The notes beneath the pieces were generated by a model that was given only the letters and a program-made list of their open reading frames with translations, did no database searches and was not told where the DNA came from. A DNA stretch of 64,000 nucleotides from Perognathus longimembris pacificus (lineage: Eukaryota; Chordata; Mammalia; Rodentia; Heteromyidae): NCBI RefSeq assembly GCF_023159225.1, contig NC_063164.1:74047800-74111799 (forward strand), given 5' to 3'. Below are positions 1 through 11,734 of the stretch, piece by piece. The position numbers and the translations under genes are program-made. Each line of letters begins with the position of its first letter. The stretch's first letter is position 1.

Positions 1-1530
1 AGGCTATTTTACATGTCTTCATGATAAGAAGAATGGGTCTTTTAAAATGCATCCAGGAGTGATGAAACTTTCTTCCCTCTATCCTACAGAGAAGGCAGTA
101 ATCAGAAATTTAAATAATGGAACATAAACTGAAAGTAGCTAATTGTGTGAAATAGTGCTCATAAAGAAATATTGCAACCATATCTCTAAGTGATAAGAAA
201 TGTTCTTGTTAAAAATAAATTTTAAAAATTAAAATATAAAATGAAACCAACAAAATCAGCCAGGACTTGTTTAACAGTATCTCAGAGTCGGTATTCAGCT
301 GTGCTCTTCACTTCTTGGCAGGTAGAAATGTGACAAGCACAAAGGAAGGTCTGGGTGTATTACTGCTGCTTGAACTTGATATCCTCTAATCTCATGCAAT
401 GGCTTTGGTTTTTCCCTCTTGATTTAACACAGAAATCAACTGACCTCATTCTGATTTCCCAAGAATACATTTTTACTGAAAAGGAGCATGTACTTGCCAG
501 CTGATGCAACTATTGGGTTACAGAGTACAGTATGTCACATTCAATGTAAGTGAATCAATTGGCATTCTGGTTTATAAATCGTTTTCTTGTAAGTTTATTT
601 AGGACTAATGAGTCTTCTGGAGCCTGACCATACCTGGGAAAACTGATGAAACTGTTCCTGACAAGAGAAGTCCAAAACCCACCCCTTTGCTTCTGAAATC
701 ATTTCAGGAAATCTTACAGAAATTCAGTGTGCTCCAGAAGAAACAACATGCACATCAGCTTCCCTTTTTGCTTCTAGTTATCACAAATAGAAAACTCTGT
801 TTGACAAAGCCTGAAAGTGAAAATATTTAGTGTGAACCACATCCACTGCCCCAGCCAGAGATTTGCATTTTACATTGGTTTCATAATATATTAGATAAAT
901 TCGATTGATATTGTCCAGTGTGGTAGTGACCAATACCCCTCACTTTTCTCTAGGAGTATACTATGCCTCTGGGTTGGAGACATCAATGATCTGGGGGCTT
1001 TTAAAAACACTAGGATGTACAAGTACTCATCAGATACTTCTATCCCATCTGCTAAGGAGATATCCAATAAACATCCCATCAGTTTGTTTTTCTTCAAAGA
1101 AAGGCAAAATAGTTTTGAATTCCTAAAAAAAAACAGAGATCTTACCTTTTATGACTTTTGTTCTCTAACATTTCCTTAGCTGTATCACAATTTTGCCATG
1201 TAAAACTGAACAAGACGCTGAAGCATGAAGTACCATCTGCACTAGTAGGCATTCTTCAGAGAAACTGAACAAGAGGCAGACATACACAGATGACAGATTA
1301 TGACAGAGCGATAGACAGATAGATAGTGCTCTAATGGATAATACAACAATAAATGTCCTGAATTTGAGAGTAAACATTCTTAATTTGCAATTCAATATTA
1401 AAAAATTATACTTGCTTAAACTACAGTATATTTGATTTCAAGAATCAGAACACAGAACTCCGAATACCCAACTAATAGGAAATAATAAATTTATGTCAGA
1501 TGTCTGGATGTAAGTTACCCTTTGGTGTTT
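1..1530. other. Unannotated AT-rich sequence
   Basis: No convincing gene or repeat was recognised. Open frames are short, overlap on both strands and show no family motif. A small degenerate GATA/GACA run lies near 1285-1327. Confidence 0.5.
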
Positions 1531-1900
1531 TTTTTTCCTATTTATTGTCAAAGTGATGTACAGAGAGGTTACAGTTTCATATGTTAGGCCTTGGGTACAT
1601 TTCTTGCACTGTTTGTACCTCCTCCCTCATTCCCCCTCCCTTTTTCCCTTTCCCTCTCCCTGCCATGAGTTGTTCAGTTGGTTTTCACCAAATGGTTTTG
1701 CAAGTATTGCTTTTTTAGTCATTTCCATAACATGGAGTTCATTTCACTTACCATCATCTTATGCATTCATAAGGGCATAGCTATTAGGCTCTTGTGATCC
1801 TCTGCTGCGACTAGCCTAAACCTGTGCTAATTATTCCCTATGAGGGAGACCATAGAGTCCATGTTCCTTTGTTGGTTTTATGGCTCAAGTTTTCCATCAA
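1531..1900 (-). mobile_element. L1 3' end, antisense, internally deleted
   Basis: A T-rich start (the antisense A tail) is followed by the reverse complement of the L1 3' UTR seen repeatedly in this window: the terminal block (antisense 'atgtacagagaggttacag'), then a C/T-rich tract (the antisense G-rich polypurine tract), then the block around 'cataacatggagttcattt' and the segment just after ORF2. The middle of the 3' UTR is missing between about 1719 and 1722 compared with the copies at 47.4 and 57.1 kb. The distal end is a 5' truncation. A TSD is not clear. Confidence 0.8.
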
Positions 1901-2914
1901 AGGACAAGTCTTTCCATTCTTTGGAATGACCATTCTCAGTACATAGCCAAGAGAGGCGCATCTCCACTCTAGACTACAGTCTGTTAATGAAGGGGTTATT
2001 ATACTTTGTGATACGTGAGCAGACTCCAAACTCCAAATTAGAATAAAAATGTGGAAAAAGATTTTTACTTCTGCATTCTTCAAACAACACATCTATTAGA
2101 GCAGGTTTCATTTTGTTTTTAAGTGTTTCCTTCATTCTTTTATGTATAACTACATATAGACCATAAAATAGGAAACTTTTTTTTATAATTTACTACAACT
2201 GTCTTTTGTGTGGTGAAAATGCTCTAAAATATTCCAGTATTTGATGATAATAAATCACCCTATTTAACATATTTATCACAAGTTGATATCACTTTTCATT
2301 CTGGTTCAGGAATAATTCTCCCAAGTTAATTATTCTACAATCTAAATTGTAGTTTAAATGTCTACTAGCACTCAGGAGAGTACTAGGGGTAAAATACTTA
2401 GTAGTGTTTTGTTACTTGTTGAAGGAAATGTGCATTAGTTTCACTTATTATGCTAGTGGTGACATTTATAGCTTCCTCTTTCCTATAACCAATTAAATAC
2501 ATTGGTTCTCATGCTACATGAGGATTGAGGCTTATAGGTTTCTGACTCATACCTTTCTTCTTCAATGTCTTTAACTGTCTACATATTATAAGTTTTTCAT
2601 TTTTTTAGCTTTTTTGCATAGCAATTATTGTGTTATTTTGCAGCTTACATTGGAATATTTTAAACTTCCGCGTGGTTCTAAATTAAGCAAAATTTGGGGA
2701 TTCTGTCCCATGAATTCATCACAAATAAGGTAAGCATACAAATAACACAACATTCCATTTCACAATTAAACATTGTATTAGGAATTGCAATAAAGATAGC
2801 TTTTCAAGCTGAGTCAACACCATCAACAAACAACACCCAACACCAAAATGACATATTCCTAGAGGAGTTTCCTCAATGATTCTCAATTAGCTGCTTAAAA
2901 AGACAAATTTTTAT
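1901..2914. other. Unannotated sequence
   Basis: No gene, SINE or L1 similarity was recognised. Confidence 0.4.
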
Positions 2915-3200
2915 GCAAGGCACATGGGTCAAGCCAGTAATCAAGCTGTTTGTTTGGTGGACACATGAGCTACAAACTACAAAGGAGGCACAGTAGCCAA
3001 ACACATTGGTGCATTCACGTCACTCCACTAACATGAAGAGCCATAAGTAAGAGGACCAAACCCGAGACCAAGTTAAGCACAATGTGAGGCTCTACCTTGA
3101 AAATAACCAAGGCAAAAAGGAAATGGACATGTGTTCAACTATTTGACCACTTGTGGAGAAAGTGTGACTTTAATTCCCACCACCATTACCAAGAAAGAAA
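2915..3200 (+). mobile_element. Old dimeric SINE, B1-dID-like
   Basis: The left part is a decayed 7SL/B1-type monomer. The right part keeps the ID-like signature (a 'caactatttgaccacttgtgg' region followed by 'tgtgactttaattcccacc', a decayed tRNA-type B box and tail). The layout matches the B1-dID family known from several rodent families. It is strongly diverged, so the boundaries are approximate. Confidence 0.4.
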
Positions 3201-4043
3201 AGCATATACGTTTATGAGGACTGAAAAATTTCTATGGGCCTATCAAGAATTCATAAGTTTATAAGAACTGGAAATGGTCAGCTAGGTCTGTAACTGTTTT
3301 GTTTAGAATTCTCTCAGCAGTCCTTCACACAGTCAATGACAAAAAGATATGCAATGAACACTTGATGAATAAATAATTGAACTCAGGTAATTAATTTGGA
3401 TAGTGCAAACAACAATATTTTGTAAAGATAAATCTATTATGTTTCTATTGAGAAAACCACAAACATAACCACATAATAAATGTAAGGTCAGAACATTTCT
3501 ATATTACTCAATTTGTGTACATGAATTAGAGCTTAACAAAGTGGTTCCTGAGAAAATGAGGACAAAGAGAAGAAAAATAAAATTTACCATTCTGTTTTTA
3601 TTTCTTATTCTTTATAAGAAATTTTTGTGTTAAAAATATACCATTACCCATTTATATGTCCACTATGAACATTTTGTATATACATATATATACTCATATT
3701 TGAATGATTAAATTACAGCTTTGATATATCTTTAATTTGATATAGGTACATGACTATATATTTAATCAAATATGTATGCATAAATATTTAATTGACTATA
3801 TATTTCATCAAGTATATATGTAAAAAGATATATAACAAAATCTTATTTCAAATAGTATATTCTATGTTACAAGTAGTATAGAGTTCATGTAACTATAGTA
3901 CATGGTAACATAGAATTGATAACTATGTTACCAAGTCTTCCCTCTCAACTTTTATGATGTTGTAACGCTCTTTATTTATATATGATATCAACCAATAGCA
4001 CATTGCTAATATTTTCTTTTGACAATGAGTTATTCCTTAAGCA
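3201..4043. other. Unannotated; AT-rich microsatellite-like core
   Basis: No gene was seen. The part at 3660-3860 is dominated by TATA/ATAT strings with partial self-complementarity. Confidence 0.5.
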
Positions 4044-4285
4044 TTTTTTGTTTTGGCTGGTCCTGGGGATTGAACTCTGGGGCTGGGCTCTGTTCCTGAG
4101 GCTCTTTGTGCTCAAGGCTAGTGCTCTACCACTTCAGCCACAGTGCCACTTCTGGCTTTTTGCGAGTAGTTTATTGGTGTTAAAAGTCTTCCTGCCCTAC
4201 TGGCTTTGAACTGTGATCCTCAGATATCAGCCTCTTGATAAGCTAGGTTTACCAGTGTCAACCACTGGTGTCTGACTCTCTCAAT
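4044..4285 (-). mobile_element. Dimeric SINE: Geo monomer plus 7SL/B1-like monomer, antisense
   Basis: Reading the minus strand, a 7SL-type left monomer (antisense 'gctaggtttaccagtgtcaa' corresponds to the 'cctgtaatcctagct' region) is followed by the Geo right monomer (antisense 'tcaaggctagtgctctacc', 'ttcagccacagtgccactt'). The same pairing is seen at 43.86 and 48.95 kb. It is an old copy with many CpG losses. Confidence 0.7.
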
Positions 4286-4745
4286 GACTTAAAAAAAATC
4301 CCACAGCTCTGAGTTCAATGCAACCTAGTTAATTCTTATTCCTAATGGCCTTAGAAGTTGTTTGATGTTTTTTAGCATGGGGCAGTTGATATAGCTAAAG
4401 GGAAATGTGACCTTTGACTGTCCAGATAAATCTATATAGTTATGTTAAGGTAATAGTTTACTTAGGTCTAGTTTCTATCACCAATTATGGATCTATAAAG
4501 CATTCCTTAGATGTATTATGCAGTACACCTAAGATTTAAACAGCCTACATAGAAACAGACTATATATAAAATGTCATTCTTTTTGGAGAGAAGCTTTCAA
4601 CAATGACTTGGGCTTTTTCTTCTTGGGTCTAGCTTAAAAGAGAAAAACATAAATAAAAAAATTGTAAAAAGTGTTTTGAAATTTTATTTTAGTAATCCTC
4701 CTTTTTATATCATGTATAGTTGTAATTTGTGCCCATAATCAGACT
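4286..4745. other. Unannotated sequence
   Basis: No gene or repeat was recognised. Confidence 0.4.
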
Positions 4746-4746
4746 A

Positions 4747-5312
4747 TGATGACTCCCTACAGACCGCTCCATTGGGGATGGGGAAATTCCAGAATTAGAG
4801 ACTTGAACTGAATTGGGGAATGAACTATCAGGTTACTAGAATTCAGTGGATAGGAGTGAAACTCGGAAGAGAGCGAAAACCTGGAATGTGGTCTGGTCAA
4901 TATTATCTTATCTACGGGAATTGTAATCATCTGTAATTATTAACCGCCAATTCTGCTTCAGTATGTCTGCTAGCTTGCTTTGCCTAACTTGCTCCACCAG
5001 CTGCACGTAGTTTTTGCCTTTAAAAACCCAATGTATCCAATGCCTAACATATGAAACTGTAACCTCTCTTTACATCAGTTCGATAATAAAAATTTGAAAA
5101 AAAAATAAAAATAAAAATAAAAAATAAAAACCCAGGCCTACTGAAGCTCAGAGCTGCACTTCACTCCCCGAATGGTAGAGTGCAGACACATTACTAATAA
5201 TAAAAATCCTAGCCCGATTAAATGAGTGTCTTGGTGTCTGCTTTGAATTCAGGATAAAATACTGCAGGTCTGGTCGTGGGTTAGAGTCCCACCAGGGGTT
5301 CACTTCCCACAT
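4747..5312 (+). mobile_element. ERV LTR (solo or decayed), interrupted by an L1 tail
   Basis: An LTR-like segment of about 470 bp when the insertion at 5031-5123 is discounted. It begins near a TG at 4747. It carries a TATA-like 'ctttaaaaaccca' at 5018-5030, then an R/U5-like segment with AATAAA at about 5199-5204. It ends in CA at about 5311-5312, followed by 'ttggtgacc', which resembles the start of a retroviral primer-binding site. The promoter and U5 layout suggests a class I ERV, but the family cannot be named by eye. No gag, pol or env reading follows. The 5' limit is uncertain. Confidence 0.6.
5031..5123 (+). mobile_element. Very short L1 3'-terminal insertion within the LTR
   Basis: Only about 65 bp of L1 3' UTR is present ('tgtatccaatgcctaaca' through the AATAAAA signal), plus an A-rich tail. 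It is flanked by a perfect 10-bp TSD, 'taaaaaccca', at 5021-5030 and 5124-5133. Removing the insertion and one TSD copy rejoins the LTR at 'taaaaaccca-ggcctactg'. It is an extreme 5' truncation. Confidence 0.85.
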
Positions 5313-5640
5313 TGGTGACCAGGACACAACACTTTCAGGTTAATAACAGATACATAGATAGCCAGTAAAACTTGCTCAAGAGACTAAATTTGATTTTTGA
5401 AATTTAGAATAAAAGATAATCAAATGTACTGGAATATTTCTTCTTCAGTGAAGCAGTGCTTAGTACACTGAATCAGAACTCACAGTTTGAGATACATATT
5501 TTAATTCAAGTAAAAGTTAATAAATGTATTATTGTATATCAGAAGAACCTTAAAGACCACTAAATTGAATCCACTTTTACTACTATTTTATGGTTAGAAA
5601 TTGTAATATGGAGATCAGATCTGGCCAGTGCCATCATTGG
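5313..5640. other. Unannotated; possible decayed ERV leader
   Basis: The first bases after the LTR ('ttggtgaccaggacac') may be leader. After that no coding or repeat signal is seen. Confidence 0.35.
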
Positions 5641-5641
5641 C

Positions 5642-6187
5642 TGTTGAGGGGTATCAGATTGACTCCATCTCAGATTAGTTAAAGAGAGCAGAAGCCTACT
5701 CCATCTTCACAAAGATCTCCCCCTCCCAATCCAGGGAAGTTCCAATTCACTGTGATAAGATTGTGTAAACTGTTTGATCAACTGAGTAGTAGAACACTCA
5801 AGGATAAACTTGTTGCCTTCCCATGAGTAGGTGTATCCACCTGCATCAAGTAAGTCCCCCCAAATCCGTGCACCAAGTCTAACTAAAATGATAGGAGGGT
5901 TCCAATAGTTGTTATGAGGCAGATTGTAACCTCAATGGCCACCTGCGTGTGGCAGGCATGTGGTATTTGCCTTTATAACCGGACCCCAAGCGTGGCCTGG
6001 AGTGTGCGGTTCCAGCTCCCAAGTCTGGGCCGTGACTCTGGCCAGTGGGTATACTTTTTACTTCCCCAATGAATCCATCTTTTTACTTGAAACTGTCTCT
6101 GAGTGGTGGACTCTTGAAGGGATGGAGGATCCCCCCCCCTCCGTCCCCATTACATTGTGGTCCCCTCCCTTCGGGGGGCCCCATTAC
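5642..6187 (+). mobile_element. ERV LTR, second and unrelated (solo LTR likely)
   Basis: An LTR-like unit that starts TGTTGAGG and ends near CA at 6186-6187. It is moderately GC-rich against an AT-rich background. A TATA box sits in 'ctttataacc' at 5971-5980. A transcribed region follows with an AATGAA-type signal at about 6066-6071 and a U5-like 3' part. It does not resemble the LTR at 4.7-5.3 kb. The 93-codon open frame across the 3' half (5960-6238) lies inside the LTR and is not interpreted as a gene. No flanking 4-6 bp duplication was found, and no internal retroviral genes are present. Confidence 0.6.
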
Positions 6188-6290
6188 AAAAATATCTGGA
6201 AAACATTTACAAATTCAAAGTTTTTGCCTTATCTCTGACATAGATAAACAATTTGTGATCAATAATCTGTGATCAATAATTTGTTGATCA

Positions 6291-6488
6291 GGGGCTGGGA
6301 AAGTGGCTTCGTGGTAGAGTGCTTGCCTAGCATGCATGAAAGCCCTGAGTTTGATTCCTCAGTACCACATATACAGAAAAAGCTGGAAGTGACACTGTGG
6401 CTCAAGTGGTAGAAGCAAAAGAAGCTCAGGGACAGAACCCAGGCCCTGAGTTCAAGCCCCAAGACTGGCAAAGAACCAAACCAAACCA
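6291..6488 (+). mobile_element. IDL-Geo SINE
   Basis: The ID/tRNA-Ala-like left monomer ('ggggctgggaaagtggcttc', B-box-like 'gtttgattcc') is joined to the Geo right monomer ending in 'actggcaaag' and a CCAAA-rich tail. The flanks 'aataatttgttgatca' (6275-6290) and 'aataatttgtacatca' (6489-6504) form an imperfect 16-bp TSD. An internal deletion removes part of the Geo monomer near 6412. Confidence 0.9.
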
Positions 6489-6533
6489 AATAATTTGTAC
6501 ATCAATAATTTGTGGTCTTATAGAAAGTAATCC

Positions 6534-6641
6534 CTATCTGGTTCTGGTGGCTCACACCTGTAATCCTATGTATTCAAGATGAACATGGTTTTTAACACCC
6601 TCTCCCAGTAGTAAAATCTATGCAGGAACACATGAGGGAGT
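6534..6641 (+). mobile_element. 7SL/B1-like SINE fragment
   Basis: 'gtggctcacacctgtaatcc' is the hallmark 5' part of 7SL-derived SINEs. The rest is decayed and runs into a CA repeat. Confidence 0.6.

Positions 6642-6694
<53 letters not shown>
6642..6694 (+). repeat. (CA)n microsatellite
   Basis: An almost pure CA run that follows the SINE fragment, with a short interruption near 6683. Confidence 0.95.
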
Positions 6695-6847
6695 AAAATA
6701 CATGAAAAACAAACAAAAATGAATCCCTAAATTGTTTTAAGTGGAACATAGGACAATTGTGGGCAGTTTGAACTGCATTATAGTACTCTAATAGCTAACT
6801 TGCATTCATAATCTTTATTAAGTTTTAATAATGAAAGTGAGTTACAT

Positions 6848-7036
6848 GGGGCTGGGAATATGGCCTAGTGGCAATAGTGCTTGCCTCCTATACATGAAGC
6901 CTTAGGTACGATTCCTCAGCACCACATATATAGAAAAAGCCAGAAGTGGCACTGTGGTTCAAGTGGAAGAGTGCTAGCCTTGAGCAAAAGGAAGCCAGGG
7001 ATAGTGCTCAGGCCCTGAGTACAAGGCCCAGGACTG

Positions 7037-7071
<35 letters not shown>
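6848..7071 (+). mobile_element. IDL-Geo SINE with long A tail
   Basis: A full-length dimer that ends in an uninterrupted A run at about 7039-7074. The TSD 'aaagtgagttacatg' (6834-6848) and 'aaagtgaattacatg' (7072-7086) is 15 bp with one mismatch, so boundaries are good to a few bases. The 63-codon frame crossing it is a by-product of the poly(A) tract. Confidence 0.95.
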
Positions 7072-7076
<5 letters not shown>

Positions 7077-7294
7077 GAATTACATGGCTTTTCTGGCATG
7101 GTTAAACGTAAGAAGGATAACAGAAAGATATAAATAAAATACCTTCCTGCCTTCTGGCTGTAGAATTCGCCAGAAGAGTGAGCTACTTTCCATGTTAATT
7201 TGCAACATCACACTCTAGTGGCAAATTACTCCATTGCAAGCACAGGGTCCCTAGAGTCAAGGAAAAATTTTCAAAAATAATGGCTAGGGAGGGC

Positions 7295-7905
7295 CTTAGG
7301 AAAAAAATCATTTTAAGTGAAATTAGCCAGACCCAAAGAAACATGGGCTAGGTGGTTTCTTGCATTTGTAACAATCAGTATATGCCTAGGATAATTCTAC
7401 CAGAGGATCACAAGAGTTCAATAGCTATGAACATATGACCGTATAAAACAATGCAGATCAAAATGACCTCCATCATATAGAAATACAGATTTGTTGTTGT
7501 TGTTATGTTTATGTTTTTGTCTTTGTTTTTTTTAGTGTATTGTTTTCAGTTATTCCTTTTGTCTTCTGTTTTTTTTTTTTTTTCTCTTCTGTTTTTTTCC
7601 CTGTGGACACTGTTTCTGATTTCAATACCCTTTGTCATGTATATAAGTTTATCTGATTTGGGGAAGGGACTAGGAATCTCAGAAATGGTGGGACAAAGGG
7701 TGAACCAATGCAACAACCATACTTTAGACACTCTCTCTGTTGGAAATGAGCTTTAAAATGTAGGGGAGGGAGTAGATGGCAGTGGAGGAAAAGCAAGAGA
7801 AAACCAAGGACGGGGTAACACTGTTGAAAAAGTACTCACTGCTTTACTTATATAACTGTAACCCCTCTATACATCACCTTTACCATAAAATAGAATTTAA
7901 AAATG
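7295..7905 (+). mobile_element. L1 3' end (ORF2 stub plus 3' UTR), diverged
   Basis: It starts within the last ORF2 codons (region of 'agccagacccaaagaaacat') and runs through the 3' UTR to 'taactgtaacccctctat' and an A/T-rich end near 7905. It contains expanded T-rich tracts (7500-7600) and a GTT run at 7491-7506. It is older than the 9.4-kb copy by divergence. Confidence 0.75.
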
Positions 7906-8195
7906 CATGGCTAAATAAATCCACATGAGATACAAGGAAGAACAGTATAGCTTGTGCACAAGTGATAATATTTTCCTAGATTTCTGAATGAACTAATAAC
8001 TAAAAGAGGTTTAGAAGACATACATATGAATAAATTTAGCCATTTAATGGCAGAAAACAAAACAACTGTGTACTTTATTTTTTTTCTCATTTTACCCTAT
8101 TTACATTAACAAAGTTATATTCTAATTTATGATGAGAAACCCAAATACTGGTAAATCAAGCAAGTAAATAAGACATGTTGAAAAAGTAAAAATAT
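7906..8195. other. Unannotated AT-rich sequence
   Basis: No gene or repeat was recognised. Confidence 0.4.
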
Positions 8196-8530
8196 ATAGT
8201 CTTACTTATTTATACAGAAATAAAATGCATAAAAAATAACAGAATATAAATATATAATATATATTTTATGCATTATATCCATTAAATTATTTATAATTAT
8301 GCATATAATAATACATATTATGTAATATATTTAAATATATAACTACACATAATTATACGATTATATATTTTAATGTTATATATTTACATGTAATAGTATA
8401 ATAAATAATATTATATAATATTATAGTTTTATATGCTTATATATTCATTATATATAAAATTTATATATAATATGTAATTATATATTAAATATATATACTA
8501 ATATATAAAATATACATAACTATATAAAGT
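8196..8530. repeat. AT-rich, self-complementary island
   Basis: About 330 bp that is almost only A and T, with dense overlapping TATATA/ATTATA words that can pair locally. It looks like a decayed AT microsatellite cluster. Confidence 0.8.
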
Positions 8531-8911
8531 TTAATTTAATTGGTTTTTAAAAGTACAGTTAATTTTCCTCTCCATCACACTATATATTCCCATAAAACAT
8601 TTTGGTAACAGACATTTATCACTGAGAAATAATACCAGACCTTCATATTTCACAATGCAACCTGGTTGCAACAGTTACATTTTGAGTTGGATCTTTTGAG
8701 GTTAGGACCAGACATTTTTCAGCTATAGTCAGAATTTCCCTGTGTGTTTATGTGTATGAAATTATATATGTTTATATATTTATTTATAACTTAGCATGTT
8801 GCTTTGTCTCTTTAATCCTGACTTACTTCCCCTAACAAAATTTTCCAGGTCCATTAATTTCCCTGAAAATGACATAATAATAATATTTTTCTTTCTGATA
8901 ATTGACTTAAA
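8531..8911. other. Unannotated sequence
   Basis: No gene or repeat was recognised. The opposing frames around 8780-9068 exist because the TG run has no stops. Confidence 0.4.

Positions 8912-8954
<43 letters not shown>
8912..8954 (+). repeat. (TG)n microsatellite
   Basis: A pure TG run of about 21 units. Confidence 0.95.
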
Positions 8955-8957
<3 letters not shown>

Positions 8958-9110
8958 TGTTCTTGGTCCACTTGCCCACTGAAAGGCATGAGGGCTCTTT
9001 CAATAATTTCACTAACATATGGTATACTCAAGGAAGATTCTAATGGTGTAAATCCCATGAACAACTAACTTATAATTTAGCCAAAAGAATACTAAAAAGT
9101 TAAAAATGTG

Positions 9111-9340
9111 TGTTGTTAGGGGAAGGTGAGGTCAAAGGGAGGAGGCAGATGATTAATGGAGAGAGAAAAGATGAGAAGTCCTAATATTCACTGTAAAAAT
9201 GTGAAAATGGGACCAGACAAATTGAGGGTATATAAGCATTAAGAGAGATAGGGGAGAAAGATAAAAATAGTTACATTAATCACCATTCATTGTACTGAAA
9301 AACTGACATGTCAAAATTAAATTGCTCAGTATAACTTCTT
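9111..9340 (+). mobile_element. Possible old L1 3' UTR remnant
   Basis: A purine-rich segment (agggga/gagaga words) followed by 'tgtactgaaaaactgaca' resembles the older L1 3' ends at 44.1 and 59.9 kb. The match is weak. Confidence 0.3.
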
Positions 9341-9421
9341 GTAGATAATAAGAATTAAAAATTACATAGAAAATAAAATAAATATGCAATTATCTGTGTA
9401 AGTAAGATTGAGAGTAAGTTA

Positions 9422-9860
9422 TGAACACATAAGATAATACTAAGTGAAATGAACTCCATGTTATGGAAACGATTGCTGTAACTACTTTCAATGTGCCATA
9501 TGTAATTGTAGCCTCTATTATTGATGATCTTCTTGTATCACCTTCCTGTGGTTGTACCTACACTTTCTCTGTATCTTATCTGAGTATATTGGAAACCGGG
9601 TATACTAGTATTAGAACTAGGAAATTGGAAGGGAATACCAAAATCGAGAGACACAGGGTAAAAAAAGACAACTACAAAAGCAGTACTTGCAAAACTGTTT
9701 GGTGTAAATGAACTGAACAACTCATGGGTGGGGAAGGAAAGGGGGAAGTGAGGGGGGGAATGAGGGACGAGGTAACAAACAGTACAAGATGTGTATCCAA
9801 TGCCTAGTGTATGAAACTGTAACCTCTCTATAATTCAGTTTGATAATAAAATATATATAT
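9422..9860 (+). mobile_element. L1 3' UTR, 5'-truncated, sense
   Basis: A good reference copy of the commoner 3' UTR class here. In order it has the 'gaacacataagataata' block, 'tgttatggaaacgattgctg', the block with 'gatcttcttgtatcacc', 'gggaataccaaaatcgag', a G-rich polypurine tract at about 9724-9770, then 'tatgaaactgtaacctctct' and AATAAAA near 9845. The open frames at 9463-9711 and 9538-9720 are shadows of this element. Confidence 0.9.
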
Positions 9861-10005
9861 AAAATAATTACGTTCTATAACCAGTGATGGTTTCTAAAAT
9901 TATTTCATGCTTTTAGAAATTACTTTTGACTTCATGAAATCTAAAATTTCATTTTTACATGATGCATTACTATATAGTATATAACAATGGAAAAAAAATT
10001 ATTAC

Positions 10006-10170
10006 CACTGAGTGCTGAGGGCTCACAATTATAATCATAGCTTCTCAAGAGGCTGAGGTATGAGGATCATGGTTCAAGTTCAGCCCAGGAAGGAAAGTCT
10101 GTGAGACTCTTTGCCTTGAGCAAACATGCCAGGGGCAGCGCTCAGACCCTGAGTTCAAGCCCTAGTGCAC
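10006..10170 (+). mobile_element. 7SL-Geo SINE dimer, internally deleted
   Basis: The 7SL part ('ataatcatagcttctcaagaggctgag') leads to 'gtctgtgagactct' and then directly to the Geo part ('gccttgagcaaacatgccag'). About 70 bp spanning the monomer junction is missing compared with the 43.86-kb copy. A CA-rich tail follows. Confidence 0.75.
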
Positions 10171-10209
10171 AAGCATGACACACACTTGCAAATGCACACA
10201 CACATTCAC

Positions 10210-11243
10210 ATAAAAGTAACAATATCAATAATAATAATAATAAATACCAACCTGATGATGATAGAGCATCAACTGTGTTATTTAACTCAGTTTCAGAGCT
10301 GGTATATGATGCCAAAATATGTTTGAATTCTTCAGATATACTAAATGGAAAATATAGTACTTTGGAACAGAATGAAAAGTACTCATACCAATATTACCAT
10401 TTAGGCATTAATATCAACCAGCTAACATAAAGCAAAAAAGAAAACTTTTAAAAAAGGAATATAGGATAGCCTTGTTTTGATAGAAGAAAAGAAAGTGAAA
10501 GATAAACTGTGTTTCACAATGTTGACTAAACCCAGATTTATTTAGACCATACAAACTCCTTTGAACAACTCCTTTTAGCAATATTTATTTAAAGAGGTCA
10601 CTATTTGAAGTTTGCTTTCTGAATTCCATAGCTGTTGAACCTTCCGAAAAATAACTTACTCTGAGAAAGGTTAGGGAAGGTGGGAAAAGTCTATGAATAA
10701 AACCTTTTCAAGCTAGAAGTAGGTCAGAGTACAGTGTGATCAAAGGCACAGACGAATAACAGGAGAATGAAGATAAAGATAAAATAATGAGGACCGGAGA
10801 CACCAATAAAAAGAGACGTGCTTTCTAAGTGGTTAGGTATAGCTGCACTACCAGGATAGAGCTCTCTTGTGCACTGTGGCAAGTTCTTTCCTCATTGCTG
10901 TGCATGCACAGCAGCAGTAAAGGAAACAATTAGAAAAAATAGATGCTGAGTTTCCATTCTGAAGCAGACCAACTTGTCTGGGATGTCAAAGCTCACAATT
11001 GACTTATGAGAAAGACTTGTTTCCTGCTTGTGGAGAATAGATTTTTCAGTACTGCAGGTTGTTTTAAACTCAGAAAGTAAAACAAAGTTAATCTCAACAT
11101 TCCCTCCTCAAGCTAGATCCTTGAATGTAGAAGCTATCAACATTTTATCATTTGAAGACTTAGAGAAAGAGTTTCTGGCCTTAATTAGTTTCATCTATTG
11201 CCAATGGATAATTTATTGTGGTTTCCTTCTCTCTTGTTCTGTG

Positions 11244-11244
<1 letters not shown>
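10210..11244. other. Unannotated sequence
   Basis: A small AAT run lies at about 10226-10242. Otherwise no gene or repeat was recognised. Confidence 0.45.

Positions 11245-11296
<52 letters not shown>
11245..11296 (+). repeat. (GT)n microsatellite
   Basis: A pure GT run of about 26 units. The stop-free frames on both strands across it are artefacts of the repeat. Confidence 0.95.
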
Positions 11297-11719
11297 AAAA
11301 GGCCAAAAGCATGCAAATGTTCTAAATATAGTTCATTATACATTCTGCCATGTGTCTTAGTAAGTTTGTTATACTTGATCACTATCCTAGGGGATTGTAC
11401 TTTATAAAGATATTCTGAGCTCTTTCAAAATGTTTCCTTTAAATAATAAATACAGTATGAATATTTCACATAACATGATACACTACACAACTGTTGAGTC
11501 CTGGGAATAAAAGTTATGGGAAAAGAGATGAAGATTTTTATTAATTCGAGTTTTAGAACCATAGGTGCTAGATGCTCCATTACGTATTTTATACATAAAA
11601 TTCCTCTTCTCATGACATCACTTTGGAGTAGGTTTCATTACTATTGTAATTCTATCTAGCAAAAAATCCCATTTTAAAGATACTACTTCATTGAAGGATA
11701 CATAGCTACTCAGTATAAA
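11297..11719. other. Unannotated sequence
   Basis: No gene or repeat was recognised. Confidence 0.4.
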
Positions 11720-11734
11720 AGTTGCATCAATCCA

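Noticed and set aside
5960..6272. Open frames at the 3' part of the second LTR
   Set aside because: They lie within LTR sequence in two overlapping frames; no viral protein motif.
8780..11382. Frames with poly-Cys/Val or poly-Thr/His around 8.8-9.1 kb and 11.0-11.4 kb
   Set aside because: Translations of TG/CA microsatellites.
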